A stretch of 64,000 nt of DNA from Bacteroidota bacterium (lineage in GTDB: Bacteria; Bacteroidota; Bacteroidia; B-17B0; Aurantibacillaceae). The notes under the pieces were generated by a model. The model saw only the letters and a list, made by a program, of their open reading frames with translations, was not told the origin of the DNA and did not search any database. The stretch covers positions 1,031,809 through 1,095,808 of the forward strand of contig JAFLBH010000001.1 in assembly GCA_017303905.1 (NCBI GenBank), read 5' to 3'. Shown in pieces: positions 24,081 through 34,058 of this stretch. Numbering within the stretch: position 1 is the first letter of the stretch; each line of letters starts with the position of its first letter. Made by a program: the position numbers and the translations under genes.

Positions 24081-25667
24081 ATGGCTGAAATTGTCAGAAT
24101 GCCCAAACTAAGTGATACCATGACGGAAGGCGTGGTTGCTAAATGGCATAAAAAAATTGGAGATAAAGTGAAGAGCGGAGAACTATTAGCGGACATTGAA
24201 ACCGATAAAGCCACCATGGAATTTGAATCATTCCAGGATGGAGTTTTATTGCATATTGGAGTTCAAGAAAAACAAGCAGCTCCAGTAGATTCTATATTAG
24301 CTATTTTAGGAAAGCAAGGTGAAGATATTTCCGCATTATTAAACGGAAACGATTCGCCAAAAACTGAAGTTAAGGTTGAAACAACTCCTCCAGCCGAAAA
24401 TAATTCTGCTGCAAAAGCTGAGTTACCAAAAGGCGTTGAAGTTGTACGTATGCCAAAGTTAAGCGATACTATGACCGAAGGCGTAGTTGCAAAGTGGCAT
24501 AAAAAAGTAGGTGATAAAGTAAAGAGCGGAGAGCTGTTAGCGGATATCGAAACCGATAAAGCTACCATGGAGTTTGAATCATTCCAGGATGGTGTGCTTA
24601 TTCATATTGGTGTTGAAGCAGGTAAAAGTGCTCCGATAGACAGCGTATTGGCTATTTTAGGAAAGGGCGGCGAAGATGTGAAAGCGATTTTAGCGGCGGT
24701 AGGAACATCAACAAGTAGTAAGTCGGAAACCGTTAGTGCACCAAAAGCAGAAACACAAGTTCAGAAAGTCGTGGCAACAGTAACCTCTGCAGCAACAACG
24801 ACTGTTTCAAATAAAACTACTAATGGTCGCGTAAAGGCGTCGCCATTAGCGAAAGCATTAGCCAAGGAAAAAGGAATAGATATCTCTATGGTAAGTGGTT
24901 CGGGTGATAACGGCCGCATTACAAAAAAGGATATTGAGACATTTACACCGGGCACTTCTAAAAAATCCTTCTTTACAGGAGGAGTGGAAAGCTTTACGGA
25001 TGAGCCGGCTTCACAAATGCGTAAAACCATTGCGCGTCGTTTATTGGAGAGCAAAAATGGCGCGCCACATTTCTATTTAACGATCGAAGCAGATATGGAT
25101 AATGCCATCGCTTCACGTAATGCAATCAATCAGGTGAGTGATGTGAAAATATCATTTAATGATTTAGTGATTAAGGCATGTGCCTCTGCATTGCGCAAAC
25201 ATCCACGTGTAAATAGCTATTGGATGGGTGATAAGATTCGCATCAATAATCACATTCATATTGGAGTTGCCGTTGCCGTTGAAGACGGACTTTTAGTTCC
25301 GGTTGTGCGTTTTGCGGATGAGAAATCATTACAGCAAGTGGCTTCTGAAATAAAAGATTTGGGAAAACGCGCGAAGGAAAAGAAATTACAACCACAGGAT
25401 TGGGAAGGTAATACATTCACAGTTTCCAATTTAGGTATGTTTGGCATCGAGGAATTTACTTCCATTATTAATTCACCTGAATCATGTATTTTATCAGTAG
25501 GTGCAATTCGTCAGGTGCCTGTTGTGAAAAATGGTGCCGTAGTGCCGGGGAACGTTATGAAAGTAACTTTAGCTTGCGATCACCGCAGTGTGGACGGAGC
25601 TACAGGCGCAGCGTTTTTACAAACATTAAAAATGTACCTGGAAAATCCTATCGCAACATTAATTTAA
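24081..25667 (+). CDS. pdhC: Pyruvate dehydrogenase E2 (dihydrolipoamide acetyltransferase), two lipoyl domains
   Basis: A 528-residue E2 protein. Two nearly identical lipoyl domains carry the lipoylation motif ETDKATMEFES, with lipoyl Lys at residues 43 and 160. Then come a Thr/Ala-rich linker, the E1/E3-binding domain (VKASPLAKALAKEKGIDISMVSGSG, about 253-285) and the catalytic domain ending ACDHRSVDGATGAAF with H501 and D505. It transfers the acetyl group from the lipoyl arm to CoA. The DNA of the two lipoyl domains (about 24093-24255 and 24450-24612) is also very alike, pointing to recent duplication or conversion. E3 is not in the window. Confidence 0.93.
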   Translation: MAEIVRMPKLSDTMTEGVVAKWHKKIGDKVKSGELLADIETDKATMEFESFQDGVLLHIGVQEKQAAPVDSILAILGKQGEDISALLNGNDSPKTEVKVETTPPAENNSAAKAELPKGVEVVRMPKLSDTMTEGVVAKWHKKVGDKVKSGELLADIETDKATMEFESFQDGVLIHIGVEAGKSAPIDSVLAILGKGGEDVKAILAAVGTSTSSKSETVSAPKAETQVQKVVATVTSAATTTVSNKTTNGRVKASPLAKALAKEKGIDISMVSGSGDNGRITKKDIETFTPGTSKKSFFTGGVESFTDEPASQMRKTIARRLLESKNGAPHFYLTIEADMDNAIASRNAINQVSDVKISFNDLVIKACASALRKHPRVNSYWMGDKIRINNHIHIGVAVAVEDGLLVPVVRFADEKSLQQVASEIKDLGKRAKEKKLQPQDWEGNTFTVSNLGMFGIEEFTSIINSPESCILSVGAIRQVPVVKNGAVVPGNVMKVTLACDHRSVDGATGAAFLQTLKMYLENPIATLI

Positions 25668-25704
25668 TTAATCCGAATTGATAATCACCACATCGAACTA
25701 TTAA

Positions 25705-26463
25705 ATGGAAGCATTTGTAAAATCTGAAATAAAAAACGGAATTGGAACTATTACTTTTTTTCATCCGCAAAGCAACTCAATGCCGGGTGCGCAATTACGA
25801 AATTTAGCTGCTGAAGTTGAAAAATTGGGGAAGGATGAGGCGTGTAAGGTAATCGTTTTAAAAAGTGAAGGGGATAAAGCATTTTGTGCAGGCGCAAGTT
25901 TCGATGAGTTAATTCAAATTAAAGATATTGATACCGGATTAAAATTTTTCTCCGGATTTGCAGCGGTAATTAATGCCATGCGCAAGGCTCCGAAGTTTGT
26001 TTTGGCGCGTGTACAAGGTAAAGCAGTTGGTGGAGGCGTAGGTATTGCATCGGCAGCCGATTATACATATGCTGTGGATGGCGCTTCTGTAAAATTAAGC
26101 GAACTCGCAGTTGGAATTGGTCCGTTTGTAGTGGGTCCGGCGGTAGAACGTAAGGTTGGCACCTCTGCTTTTTGTCAGCTTACTATCAATGCAACAGAAT
26201 GGCAAAGTGCGCAATGGGCGAAAGAGAAAGGTTTATACGCTGAATTATTCGCCAATGTTTCAGATATGGATAAAGCTATTGATATTCTTGCAAACAAATT
26301 AGCGACAAGTAATCCTGAAGCGATGGCGATGCTAAAGAAAATAATGTGGGAAGGCACTGAGAATTGGGATCAGTTATTAATTGAGCGCGCAGGTATGAGT
26401 GGTAAATTAGTTTTATCTGAATTTACTGTAAATGCTATCAATAAATTTAAGCAGAAGGCTTAA
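25705..26463 (+). CDS. Enoyl-CoA hydratase/isomerase family protein
   Basis: A 252-residue crotonase-fold protein with VIVLKSEGDKAFCAGASFDELIQI and the oxyanion-hole loop VQGKAVGGGVGIASAADYTYA. Crotonases act on CoA thioesters by hydration, isomerisation or C-C cleavage; the substrate cannot be told. The glutamates typical of hydratases are only partly conserved: LSELAVGIGPFVVGPAVERKVG replaces the usual PE(x)nG stretch. Follows E2 by 37 bp on the same strand, perhaps part of its transcript. Confidence 0.8.
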   Translation: MEAFVKSEIKNGIGTITFFHPQSNSMPGAQLRNLAAEVEKLGKDEACKVIVLKSEGDKAFCAGASFDELIQIKDIDTGLKFFSGFAAVINAMRKAPKFVLARVQGKAVGGGVGIASAADYTYAVDGASVKLSELAVGIGPFVVGPAVERKVGTSAFCQLTINATEWQSAQWAKEKGLYAELFANVSDMDKAIDILANKLATSNPEAMAMLKKIMWEGTENWDQLLIERAGMSGKLVLSEFTVNAINKFKQKA

Positions 26464-26500
26464 TTTAATAAGGTAATTTTCTTTTTAGTAATTTAGAGGT

Positions 26501-28399
26501 GTGAATTTCAGAAGCACATCAATACTTTATTTTATTTGTTTTTCCATTCTTCTTATTAGTTTGAATGCTCAAAATGCACAAACGTTAAGAAGCAAAATGA
26601 AATCAGCTTCCGAAACAGAACTAATCAAAAACTATTTACAAATCGGACAGGTACTTTCTAACCAATACGGGTATGTTGATTCATTAAAGCATTATACACT
26701 TAAGGCGGATAGTATAGCAAACAGCAATAAACTCAAAAATTTAGAGGACGAAATAAAATATCATTTTGCTATTTACCTGCAAAAAATCAATCAGTATGAT
26801 AGTTCTTCCAGTATTTTAAAAGGATTAATTAATAAGAATGTTCCGGAAACATTAAGGGCTGATTTGTTTCTTAACCTTGGTTTAAATGAATACCGCATAA
26901 ATAATAATTCAAAGGCCCTCGATGCTTATTTAGCGGCATTAAAATTTTACTTGAACACAGATAATAAAGATGGTGAGGCTTTAACATATTGTAGATTGGC
27001 AGCGCTCTTTAATAATGAAGATCAACGTGAAGAAGCGATACAATATTTGAACAAAGCAAAATCAATTATCGCTAAGATAAAAGAAATCGGGAACAGAATA
27101 ACTGTTTTATCAGCAATTACCGGAATTTACGATCAGTTATCATTTAGGGAAAGTAAGTTTGTTGATTCTTCATTGGTGTATGCAAAGATGGCTTTGGATG
27201 AGGTTATCAAGCATGATTATTTAGCAAGAGGAAATCAATTGTGTTTGTCAATTTCTAAAGCATACAGAATAAAACATGATTCTATAAATGCTTTACTCTA
27301 TTGTAAACAAGCTTCCAGGTTCCGGAATTTTTTACTTCCAAATGAAATACTCATAAATTACATTGAGTTCAGCGATTGTTACTCAATGTTGGGTGATTAT
27401 AAAACAGCCATTATGTACTTAGACTCTATTCATACAGTCGTTGAAGTTTTAAATGATCCATATTATTGGATGGTGTATTATGAAAGGATGTATGTATACA
27501 ATCGAAGAATTGGCAACCTAAACGAGGCAATAATTGGATTAGAGAAATTCAAATCTATACAAGACAGTATTTATAATTCTGAGAGAAGCACAATTATCAA
27601 TGAGATGCAACAGAAATATCAGAAAGCGGAGAATGAAAGAGAAATTGAGAGTTTGAGTAGAAAAAACGAAATAGCCTCGTTGAATGTAAAGATATTAATT
27701 GTGGCTATACTTGCAGCCATTCTCATTATTGTGGTAATTGTTTTCTTTTATCGCCAATCAGTTTTAAAAAATAAATTCAAGGCGCTTGAAACCGAACAGC
27801 GATTGAACCGCGCGCGTATGGATCCGCATTTCTTCTTTAATGCATTGTCTTCGATTCAAACATTATCAATGGATGAGGAGAACAATAAAAGAGTGCCTTC
27901 CCTGATTTCAAAATTTTCAAAAATTATGCGTCAATCGCTTGAGAGTACGTACGACGAGCTATCAACCATTGAGGAAGAAATTTCCTTTTTAACTAATTAT
28001 CTTGATATTCAAAAATTACGCTATAACAACAAGTTCGATTATGAAATTAAAGTGGATGATAAGTTGGAAATTGATGAGTTAAAGGTTCTTGGTATGTTAT
28101 TGCAACCATTTATTGAAAATGCTATTGAGCACGGATTTAAAAATATTGATTATAAAGGAGAGCTAAAGATTAGTTTCTTTAAAGAGCATGATTCACTAAA
28201 GGTAGAATTAAGTGATAACGGGGTTGGATTTAATACCGACGTACAACACAAGGAATATCCTTCAAGAGCTACACAAATAATAAGCGACCGGTTAATGCTT
28301 TTAAATAAAAGGCATAAAACTAAGGCCGGCTATAATCTAAGTAAAAATCCCACAGGTAAAGGAATATTGGTGGAAGTTACATTACCTATTCTCACTTAA
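26501..28399 (+). CDS. TPR-containing sensor histidine kinase (LytS/YehU type)
   Basis: A 632-residue membrane kinase: signal-like N-terminus (SILYFICFSILLISLNAQ), a TPR region in the periplasm (about 30-370), a coiled stretch, one transmembrane helix (about 396-418), the His_kinase domain with phospho-acceptor H443 in RARMDPHFFFNALSSIQTL, and a HATPase domain (LLQPFIENAIEHGFKN, DNGVGF). The start is GTG 26501 with AGAGG just before it. It most likely phosphorylates the LytTR regulator encoded next. The periplasmic ligand is unknown. Confidence 0.87.
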   Translation: MNFRSTSILYFICFSILLISLNAQNAQTLRSKMKSASETELIKNYLQIGQVLSNQYGYVDSLKHYTLKADSIANSNKLKNLEDEIKYHFAIYLQKINQYDSSSSILKGLINKNVPETLRADLFLNLGLNEYRINNNSKALDAYLAALKFYLNTDNKDGEALTYCRLAALFNNEDQREEAIQYLNKAKSIIAKIKEIGNRITVLSAITGIYDQLSFRESKFVDSSLVYAKMALDEVIKHDYLARGNQLCLSISKAYRIKHDSINALLYCKQASRFRNFLLPNEILINYIEFSDCYSMLGDYKTAIMYLDSIHTVVEVLNDPYYWMVYYERMYVYNRRIGNLNEAIIGLEKFKSIQDSIYNSERSTIINEMQQKYQKAENEREIESLSRKNEIASLNVKILIVAILAAILIIVVIVFFYRQSVLKNKFKALETEQRLNRARMDPHFFFNALSSIQTLSMDEENNKRVPSLISKFSKIMRQSLESTYDELSTIEEEISFLTNYLDIQKLRYNNKFDYEIKVDDKLEIDELKVLGMLLQPFIENAIEHGFKNIDYKGELKISFFKEHDSLKVELSDNGVGFNTDVQHKEYPSRATQIISDRLMLLNKRHKTKAGYNLSKNPTGKGILVEVTLPILT

Positions 28400-28483
28400 T
28401 AAAGTAAGTCAATCAGTTAATAAATCTGTCTCATCACTTGTTAAAGTCAACACGACCTTAATTCCCTAAACTGAATTTTAGTG

Positions 28484-28491
28484 TATCTTTG
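28484..28491 (+). promoter_or_regulatory. -7 box directly before the LytTR regulator
   Basis: TATCTTTG fits TAnnTTTG and ends only 4 nt before the ATG at 28496. If real, it would give a nearly leaderless message separate from the kinase gene. No -33 box recognised. Confidence 0.3.
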
Positions 28492-28495
28492 TTAT

Positions 28496-29248
28496 ATGGC
28501 ACTTAAAACATTGGTGATTGATAATGAAGAGCAAATCCGTAAAGGATTGGTGAAACAACTCAAAGCATTGTGTCCTCAGGTTACCGAAATACATGAGGCC
28601 GGTGGAGTAGCAGAAGGGATTAAAGCCATAAATGCTCTTCAACCTAATCTGGTTTTTCTGGATGTGGAAATGGATGATGGAACTGGAATTGAGCTCATTA
28701 AAAAATTGGGAACATTTAATTTCCAACTTGTTTTCATAACTGCGCACGATAAATATGCTATCAATGCATTTAAATTAAGCGCGATTGATTTTTTATTAAA
28801 ACCAATTGACGCTGAAGACTTAATTAAGGCGGTCGAAAAAGCAGAACAGAACATAAAAAGCAAAACGCTGGATTTGCAATTTCAAATATTGCAAGAGAGT
28901 TTAAGCTCCATCACTATCAATGAGAAGAAAATTGTATTAAAGGATAGCGAATCCATTTATTTTGTAAAGGTTTCGGATATTGTACATTGTAAAGCAGAAG
29001 GGCCTTACACAGAATTCTATTTGGTGCCACAGCAAAAAATAACTATTTCAAAAAGTTTAAAGGAATACGAAGAGTTATTGGAGCCTTATGGATTTATCCG
29101 CACCCATCACTCACACCTTATCAACGTAAAGCGTATTGTGCGTTTCGATAAAGCCGACGGTGGTACATTAATTCTCGAGAACAAACATGTGGTTCCGGTT
29201 TCCCAAAGGAAAAAGGAGCAAATATTGGAATTGCTTAATAATCTGTAG
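28496..29248 (+). CDS. LytTR-family response regulator
   Basis: A 250-residue regulator starting at the ATG 28496; the frame extends upstream to 28481 without a good start. Receiver domain: VIDNEEQ, phospho-acceptor D56 in LVFLDVEMDDG, FITAHDKYAINAF and the LLKPID lysine. C-terminal LytTR DNA-binding domain: VSDIVHCKAEGPYTEFYL through IRTHHSHLINVKRIVRFDKADGGTLIL. It pairs with the TPR kinase just upstream. Its targets are unknown; the large T9SS protein gene lies 123 bp downstream. Confidence 0.92.
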   Translation: MALKTLVIDNEEQIRKGLVKQLKALCPQVTEIHEAGGVAEGIKAINALQPNLVFLDVEMDDGTGIELIKKLGTFNFQLVFITAHDKYAINAFKLSAIDFLLKPIDAEDLIKAVEKAEQNIKSKTLDLQFQILQESLSSITINEKKIVLKDSESIYFVKVSDIVHCKAEGPYTEFYLVPQQKITISKSLKEYEELLEPYGFIRTHHSHLINVKRIVRFDKADGGTLILENKHVVPVSQRKKEQILELLNNL

Positions 29249-29299
29249 GCAAAATCACTTAGTAAACTAAATCCATCACTTATTAAACTTCTCTTCTCG

Positions 29300-29329
29300 C
29301 GCAGTAAAACGCAGAAAAACTCAGAAGTG
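29300..29329 (+). repeat. Short 10-nt tandem repeat
   Basis: CGCAGTAAAA, CGCAGAAAAA and CTCAGAAGTG follow each other in the spacer between the LytTR gene and the large T9SS protein. CGCAG-type repeats like this are scattered through Bacteroidota intergenic DNA. Confidence 0.45.
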
Positions 29330-29371
29330 GCCTCTCTAAATTTGATATAGAAATCCTTAAATCTATATCTT

Positions 29372-32300
29372 ATGAGAGTAACTTTAACAACTTCAATAAC
29401 CATCTTAGCTCTAGCAGCTGCATTTAATGTAAATGCATCAGAACCTTCCATAAAACAAACAGGCATTAGTTTTACTGAAAACAAGGGCCAAGTGTGTGAT
29501 CAAAATTTCAAGCCACGACCCGATGTGATGTTTAGTGGTACTTCTGATGGTATGGTTTATCATTTAACCAATACAGGTATTAGCTATCAACTCAGTAAAA
29601 TTGAAAGTTGGAAAGAAACAATAGAAGAAAAAACCAAAACTAAATTAAGAGCTCCTAATGTAACATCAATTTATAGAATTGATGTGAAATGGATGGGTAT
29701 TAATAATAATGTAAAAATCGAAAAAGGGAATCCACTTGAAGGCGAAGCGAATTATTACTTACAACAATGTCCTAACGGTGCTCTAAATGTAAAAAGTTAC
29801 TCAGATGTTACTTACAAGAATATTTACAACGGTATCGACTTAAAGTGGTATGAGAAGGAAGGAAACTTAGAGTATGATTTTATCGTTTCTCCAAATGCTG
29901 ATCCGAGCAAAATTAAATTTCAGATTAATGGAGCTAAAAAATTAAGAATAAATGAAAAGGGACAATTGGAAATAACTACTCCACTTGGCAAAATTACAGA
30001 AATGGCACCGGTAGCATACCAAGATGGAAAAGAAATAAAAGCGAAATGGGAATTAAAAAATAACGAACTGCAATTCAATATTTCATCTTACGATCATACT
30101 AGAACACTAACGATTGATCCCATGGTTAGGCTTTGGGGAACTTATTATGGAGGAACTGTAAGTGACAGAATAAGAGATGTAACTACCGATGCTAGTAATA
30201 ATTCTTATGTTGTTGGCTTCACAAGCTCAACAGCAGCAGGAACTATCATTGCAACGTCCGGGGCATTTCAAACTTCGCATGCTGGCGGAGGAGGAGCATG
30301 GGATGCTTTTATTGCCAAGTTTAATCCATCGGGTGTTCGTCAATGGGCTACATTTTATGGTGGTGTGGGTGACGATTATGCAATGGCCAATGCAATCGAT
30401 GGGGTTGCTACTCCCAACCTTTATGTAACCGGTTATTCCAGTTCATCGGGAACGGTAATTACTACTGCCGGTGCACATCAAACAACCAACTCTGGTGGTT
30501 TTGATGCGTTCTTACTAAAATTTAATAGTTCGACAGGCACAAGAGTATGGAGTACTTTTTATGGTAATACTAATAATGATTATGGAAACGACTGTGCAGT
30601 TGATGGCGCAAATAATGTGATAGCGGTAGGAACAACTTCAAATGCTCCAACCTCTACATTAATTGCAACACCTGGTTCGCATCAAAGTACCACCGGAGCA
30701 AATTCAGATGGTTTTATTGTGAAATTTAATTCAAGCGGCGTTAGACAATGGGGATCTTATTACGGTGGTACTACTAACGAATTCGTTTATGGTTGCGATG
30801 TAAATAAAACTACAAATGATATTGCTTTTGTTGGATATAGTTCCGGATCTCCTTCAGGTATTGTTACAGCAGGTGCTTATCAAACAGGTGGTAATGCTTT
30901 TATTGTAAAATTTAATCAATCAGGAGTTAGACAATGGGGAACTTATTATGCTGGTTCAAGTGACGAAATTTTTTCTTGCGCAATAAATACTGCAGGAGAT
31001 GTTTATGCAGTAGGAACCGACAACAGTCCAAGTTCTAATTTGGGAAGTGCCGGAAGCCATCAGTCAACAGCTGGGGGTGGTACTTCTGACGCTTACCTGG
31101 TAAAAATTAGTTCAAATGGTGCAACAAGATTATGGGGAACTTATTATGGTGGATCCAATGCTGATGAGGCCATGGCTTGCAGTTTAGATAATACGGGTAA
31201 TATTTATATGACTGGCTTTACTATGTCAACAGCAAATATTTCATCTTTTTCAAGTCACCAAACTACTTTTGGAGGCGGTGCTGTAAGTGATGCTTATATT
31301 GCTGGATTTAATCCGTCCGGTGTTCGTTTATTCGGTTCATATTACGGAGGCACATTAACTGATAATGGATGGTCGTGTAAGCCGGATGGAGTAGGGAATG
31401 TTTACCTTGCTGGTTCTACAGCTCAAACGGGTGCAGCCGGCATAATTTCAACTACGGGTAGTCATCAAGCTAGTTATGGTGGAGGGGTTGAAGACGGATT
31501 TTTAGCCAAATTTTATACTTGTCAGAATTTGTCACTCAATATCGCTGGCGGAACTACAACACTTTGTTCAAGCTCAACAACATTATCTGCTTCAGGTTCC
31601 GGATTTGCAAGTTATAGTTGGAGTCCAATTGGAGCAACCACATCATCTGTATTAATTTCACCAACCGTAACAACTACCTATACACTAGTAGCAAATACAG
31701 CAACAACAGGTTGCGTTTATATGGACGTACACACTGTAACCGCAGGAATCTCTCCAACATTAACTGCGACTGCAGCGACACCAACCGCATGTAGTGGTGC
31801 AGGTACGTCATTTTTAAGTGCAAGTGGAGCGTCTACTTATTCTTGGAGCACGGGAGCAACTACAGCAACGATAAGTGTGGCTCCTTCTACCACTACTACA
31901 TATACTGTAACGGGATTTATCAATGCATGTTCAAACAGTGTTACTGTTACACAAACTATTATTCCTTTACCAACCGTTACAATAACAGCAAGTTCAAATA
32001 GTATATGTGCAGGTAATTCAGTAACACTGACAGCATCGGGTACCGCATCTTCTTACACATGGACAGGTGGAAATACGAATACGGTTATTGTTGTAAGTCC
32101 AACAGTAACGACGAATTATGTGTTATTTGGATCTTTAAGTGGATGTGCAAGTGCAAATCAAAAGACAATTACCGTTACTCCATCACCAACAGTAAATGTA
32201 ACCGCAAGTACTGCTTCAATTTGTTCGGGTTCGTCATCGAGTGTTACATTAACAGCAACAGGTGCATCAACGTATAGCTGGAACACCGGGGGAACAACCG

Positions 32301-33295
32301 CATCTATTGCAGTTACTCCTACAGTTACTACAACGTATTCAGTTGTTGGGACAAACACTTTAGGTTGTTCCCGAACAAGCACCATTAATGTAACTGTGTA
32401 TAATACTCCAACTGTTGTTGTAAGTAATTATACAATTTGTCCTGGAGGTACGGCTACCTTGTCAGCATCGGGTGCTACAACATATTCCTGGAATACCGGC
32501 GCCACAACTTCATCTATACTCGTTACACCATCTTCAAACACCAATTATACCGTTACAGGAACAAGTTTTGGAACTTGTACAAATACACGAACATTGAGCG
32601 TAACAGTTGGCTCTGCAATTAGTATTGCTTTAACTCCAAGTCCTTCTACTATTTGTATAGGAAGTTCTGGAACAATTACAGCGAGTGGTGCAACATCTTA
32701 CACATGGAATACAGGTTCAAATGCATCAAGTATTATAATTACACCAACAACAGCAACAACGTATACGGTCGCGGGTACGAGTGGATCATGTAGCGGAACA
32801 AATACAATTTCAATATCTGTTAGTCCTAATCCAACAATTGCGGCATCTAGTTCTTCTTCGATTATTTGCTTAGGAAATAGTGCAACGTTAAGTGCAACGG
32901 GCGCCAATTCTTACAATTGGAACCCGGGATCTTTAACCGGTGCCGCCGTTGTCGTTAGTCCAACTTCAAATACAACTTACACTGTTGTCGGATCAAATAG
33001 CGCAGGCTGTACTCATACCCAAACACTCGCTTTAGTAGTAAGTGCATGTACAGGATTAAACGAAGTGCAATCACAAATTACATCCATAGTTATTTTTCCT
33101 AATCCGAATAATGGCGACTTTACAATTAGTGTTCCTGAAAGTGGTTATTACACAATTGTAAATTCAATCGGTCAGGTAGTCGAAACTATAGAAGTAAAAG
33201 ATAATTCTCAAACCATTTCTGTTACAAGTTTAGCAGATGGTATTTATTATCTGGTTGGAAAATCTGCAAAAGCAAAAATTATAGTGAATAAATAA
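29372..33295 (+). CDS. Large secreted SBBP-propeller/Ig-like protein with T9SS type A tail
   Basis: A 1307-residue exported protein. Signal peptide (TLTTSITILALAAAFNVNAS), then an N-terminal domain with SFTENKGQV (about 30-245), then seven SBBP repeats each containing a W-G-T-Y-Y-G-G-like motif (about 250-715), which could close a seven-bladed propeller. Serial Ig-like repeats of about 80 residues follow (YSWSTGATTATISVAPSTTTTYTV pattern, about 720-1225), then the T9SS sorting domain (about 1230-1307: IVIFPNPNNGDF...LADGIYYLV). It is exported through the outer membrane and attached to the surface. Adhesion or substrate binding is a guess. Confidence 0.85.
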   Translation: MRVTLTTSITILALAAAFNVNASEPSIKQTGISFTENKGQVCDQNFKPRPDVMFSGTSDGMVYHLTNTGISYQLSKIESWKETIEEKTKTKLRAPNVTSIYRIDVKWMGINNNVKIEKGNPLEGEANYYLQQCPNGALNVKSYSDVTYKNIYNGIDLKWYEKEGNLEYDFIVSPNADPSKIKFQINGAKKLRINEKGQLEITTPLGKITEMAPVAYQDGKEIKAKWELKNNELQFNISSYDHTRTLTIDPMVRLWGTYYGGTVSDRIRDVTTDASNNSYVVGFTSSTAAGTIIATSGAFQTSHAGGGGAWDAFIAKFNPSGVRQWATFYGGVGDDYAMANAIDGVATPNLYVTGYSSSSGTVITTAGAHQTTNSGGFDAFLLKFNSSTGTRVWSTFYGNTNNDYGNDCAVDGANNVIAVGTTSNAPTSTLIATPGSHQSTTGANSDGFIVKFNSSGVRQWGSYYGGTTNEFVYGCDVNKTTNDIAFVGYSSGSPSGIVTAGAYQTGGNAFIVKFNQSGVRQWGTYYAGSSDEIFSCAINTAGDVYAVGTDNSPSSNLGSAGSHQSTAGGGTSDAYLVKISSNGATRLWGTYYGGSNADEAMACSLDNTGNIYMTGFTMSTANISSFSSHQTTFGGGAVSDAYIAGFNPSGVRLFGSYYGGTLTDNGWSCKPDGVGNVYLAGSTAQTGAAGIISTTGSHQASYGGGVEDGFLAKFYTCQNLSLNIAGGTTTLCSSSTTLSASGSGFASYSWSPIGATTSSVLISPTVTTTYTLVANTATTGCVYMDVHTVTAGISPTLTATAATPTACSGAGTSFLSASGASTYSWSTGATTATISVAPSTTTTYTVTGFINACSNSVTVTQTIIPLPTVTITASSNSICAGNSVTLTASGTASSYTWTGGNTNTVIVVSPTVTTNYVLFGSLSGCASANQKTITVTPSPTVNVTASTASICSGSSSSVTLTATGASTYSWNTGGTTASIAVTPTVTTTYSVVGTNTLGCSRTSTINVTVYNTPTVVVSNYTICPGGTATLSASGATTYSWNTGATTSSILVTPSSNTNYTVTGTSFGTCTNTRTLSVTVGSAISIALTPSPSTICIGSSGTITASGATSYTWNTGSNASSIIITPTTATTYTVAGTSGSCSGTNTISISVSPNPTIAASSSSSIICLGNSATLSATGANSYNWNPGSLTGAAVVVSPTSNTTYTVVGSNSAGCTHTQTLALVVSACTGLNEVQSQITSIVIFPNPNNGDFTISVPESGYYTIVNSIGQVVETIEVKDNSQTISVTSLADGIYYLVGKSAKAKIIVNK

Positions 33296-33346
33296 AAGGA
33301 TAGGAGCAACAGATATAAGGTATAGATTATGTTGTTCCTTGTATAG

Positions 33347-33368
33347 AGGCGGTTTCGGCCGCCTTTAT
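33347..33368 (+). terminator. Hairpin terminator after the 1307-residue T9SS gene
   Basis: Arms AGGCGG (33347-33352) and CCGCCT (33359-33364) with a TTTCGG loop and TTTATT after it, 50 nt past the stop. The rest of the 288-bp gap 33296-33583 shows no gene; a weaker inverted pair, GGAGCAAC with GTTGTTCC (one mismatch), lies just upstream. Confidence 0.6.
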
Positions 33369-33583
33369 TAGGAGAATGATTTGCCTTCAGCTATTTGACT
33401 TTAACATAAAGCATCTAGTTGAGATGGTGAGTGGAGCCGGATTTTGGTTCTTTTTTGGATGGATGGCCTGAGTTTAAGGGTAACTTAATTAATACAAGTA
33501 TAAGTAAGTAAAAACTCAAATTATTAGTTGAAGTTCAATAGTACTATCAGACAATTAAAAGCTTAAAGTAAAACAATTATAAA

Positions 33584-33910
33584 ATGAAAAATCTAATAAC
33601 TGCACTTTGTCTATTTTGTGTATTAGGATTAAATGCACAAGTGAAAAAAACAGATATAGAAACCGCTATAACTGCCTTTCCGGATCTTTTAACTAAAACA
33701 GGTTCTAAGATTACAATATTTTCTGCTAATAGTAACATACAGTGTGTGGCGGCATCTACAAAAATGGAGGCAAAGGAAACTGCACTTTATTTGTATGAGT
33801 ACTTTGATGTAAAGAAAGTAAAGCTATCGCGGCTACTTATTCTTCCGTATTCCTCATTGAAGGATGTATATATAGATTCTAATGTTTTTTCTTTAACTGT
33901 GTTTAATTAG
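33584..33910 (+). CDS. Small exported hypothetical protein
   Basis: A 108-residue protein with a signal peptide (MKNLITALCLFCVLGLNAQ). The mature part, about 88 residues, reads as an alternating alpha/beta domain (TDIETAITAFPDLLTKTGSKITIFSANSNIQCVAAST). No family recognised. First gene of a run of exported unknowns on the plus strand up to 36679. Translation ends in VFSLTVFN with an aromatic near the end, but it is too short to be a barrel. Confidence 0.6.
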   Translation: MKNLITALCLFCVLGLNAQVKKTDIETAITAFPDLLTKTGSKITIFSANSNIQCVAASTKMEAKETALYLYEYFDVKKVKLSRLLILPYSSLKDVYIDSNVFSLTVFN

Positions 33911-34058
33911 AACGCTACTTTATCGGTGTTAAGATTAATACAATAATAAAGTGTATCAATTATTATACAGGCTTCACTAAAAACGAGAATTCTTATTCTG
34001 TAAAAAAAAAATGAGTCAGCAGAAAAATGGAATGCAATTAATCAATGACAGATAACTT

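Noticed and set aside
29107-29484. Antisense open frame across the LytTR end and the T9SS gene start
   Set aside because: It spans two real genes and their spacer, with no recognisable domain.
31530-33060. DNA-level tandem repeat or CRISPR-like array
   Set aside because: The periodicity comes from Ig-like protein repeats in one long reading frame.
33296-33583. Small gene in the gap before the 108-residue protein
   Set aside because: No frame with a start and plausible composition was seen; only two hairpins are present.
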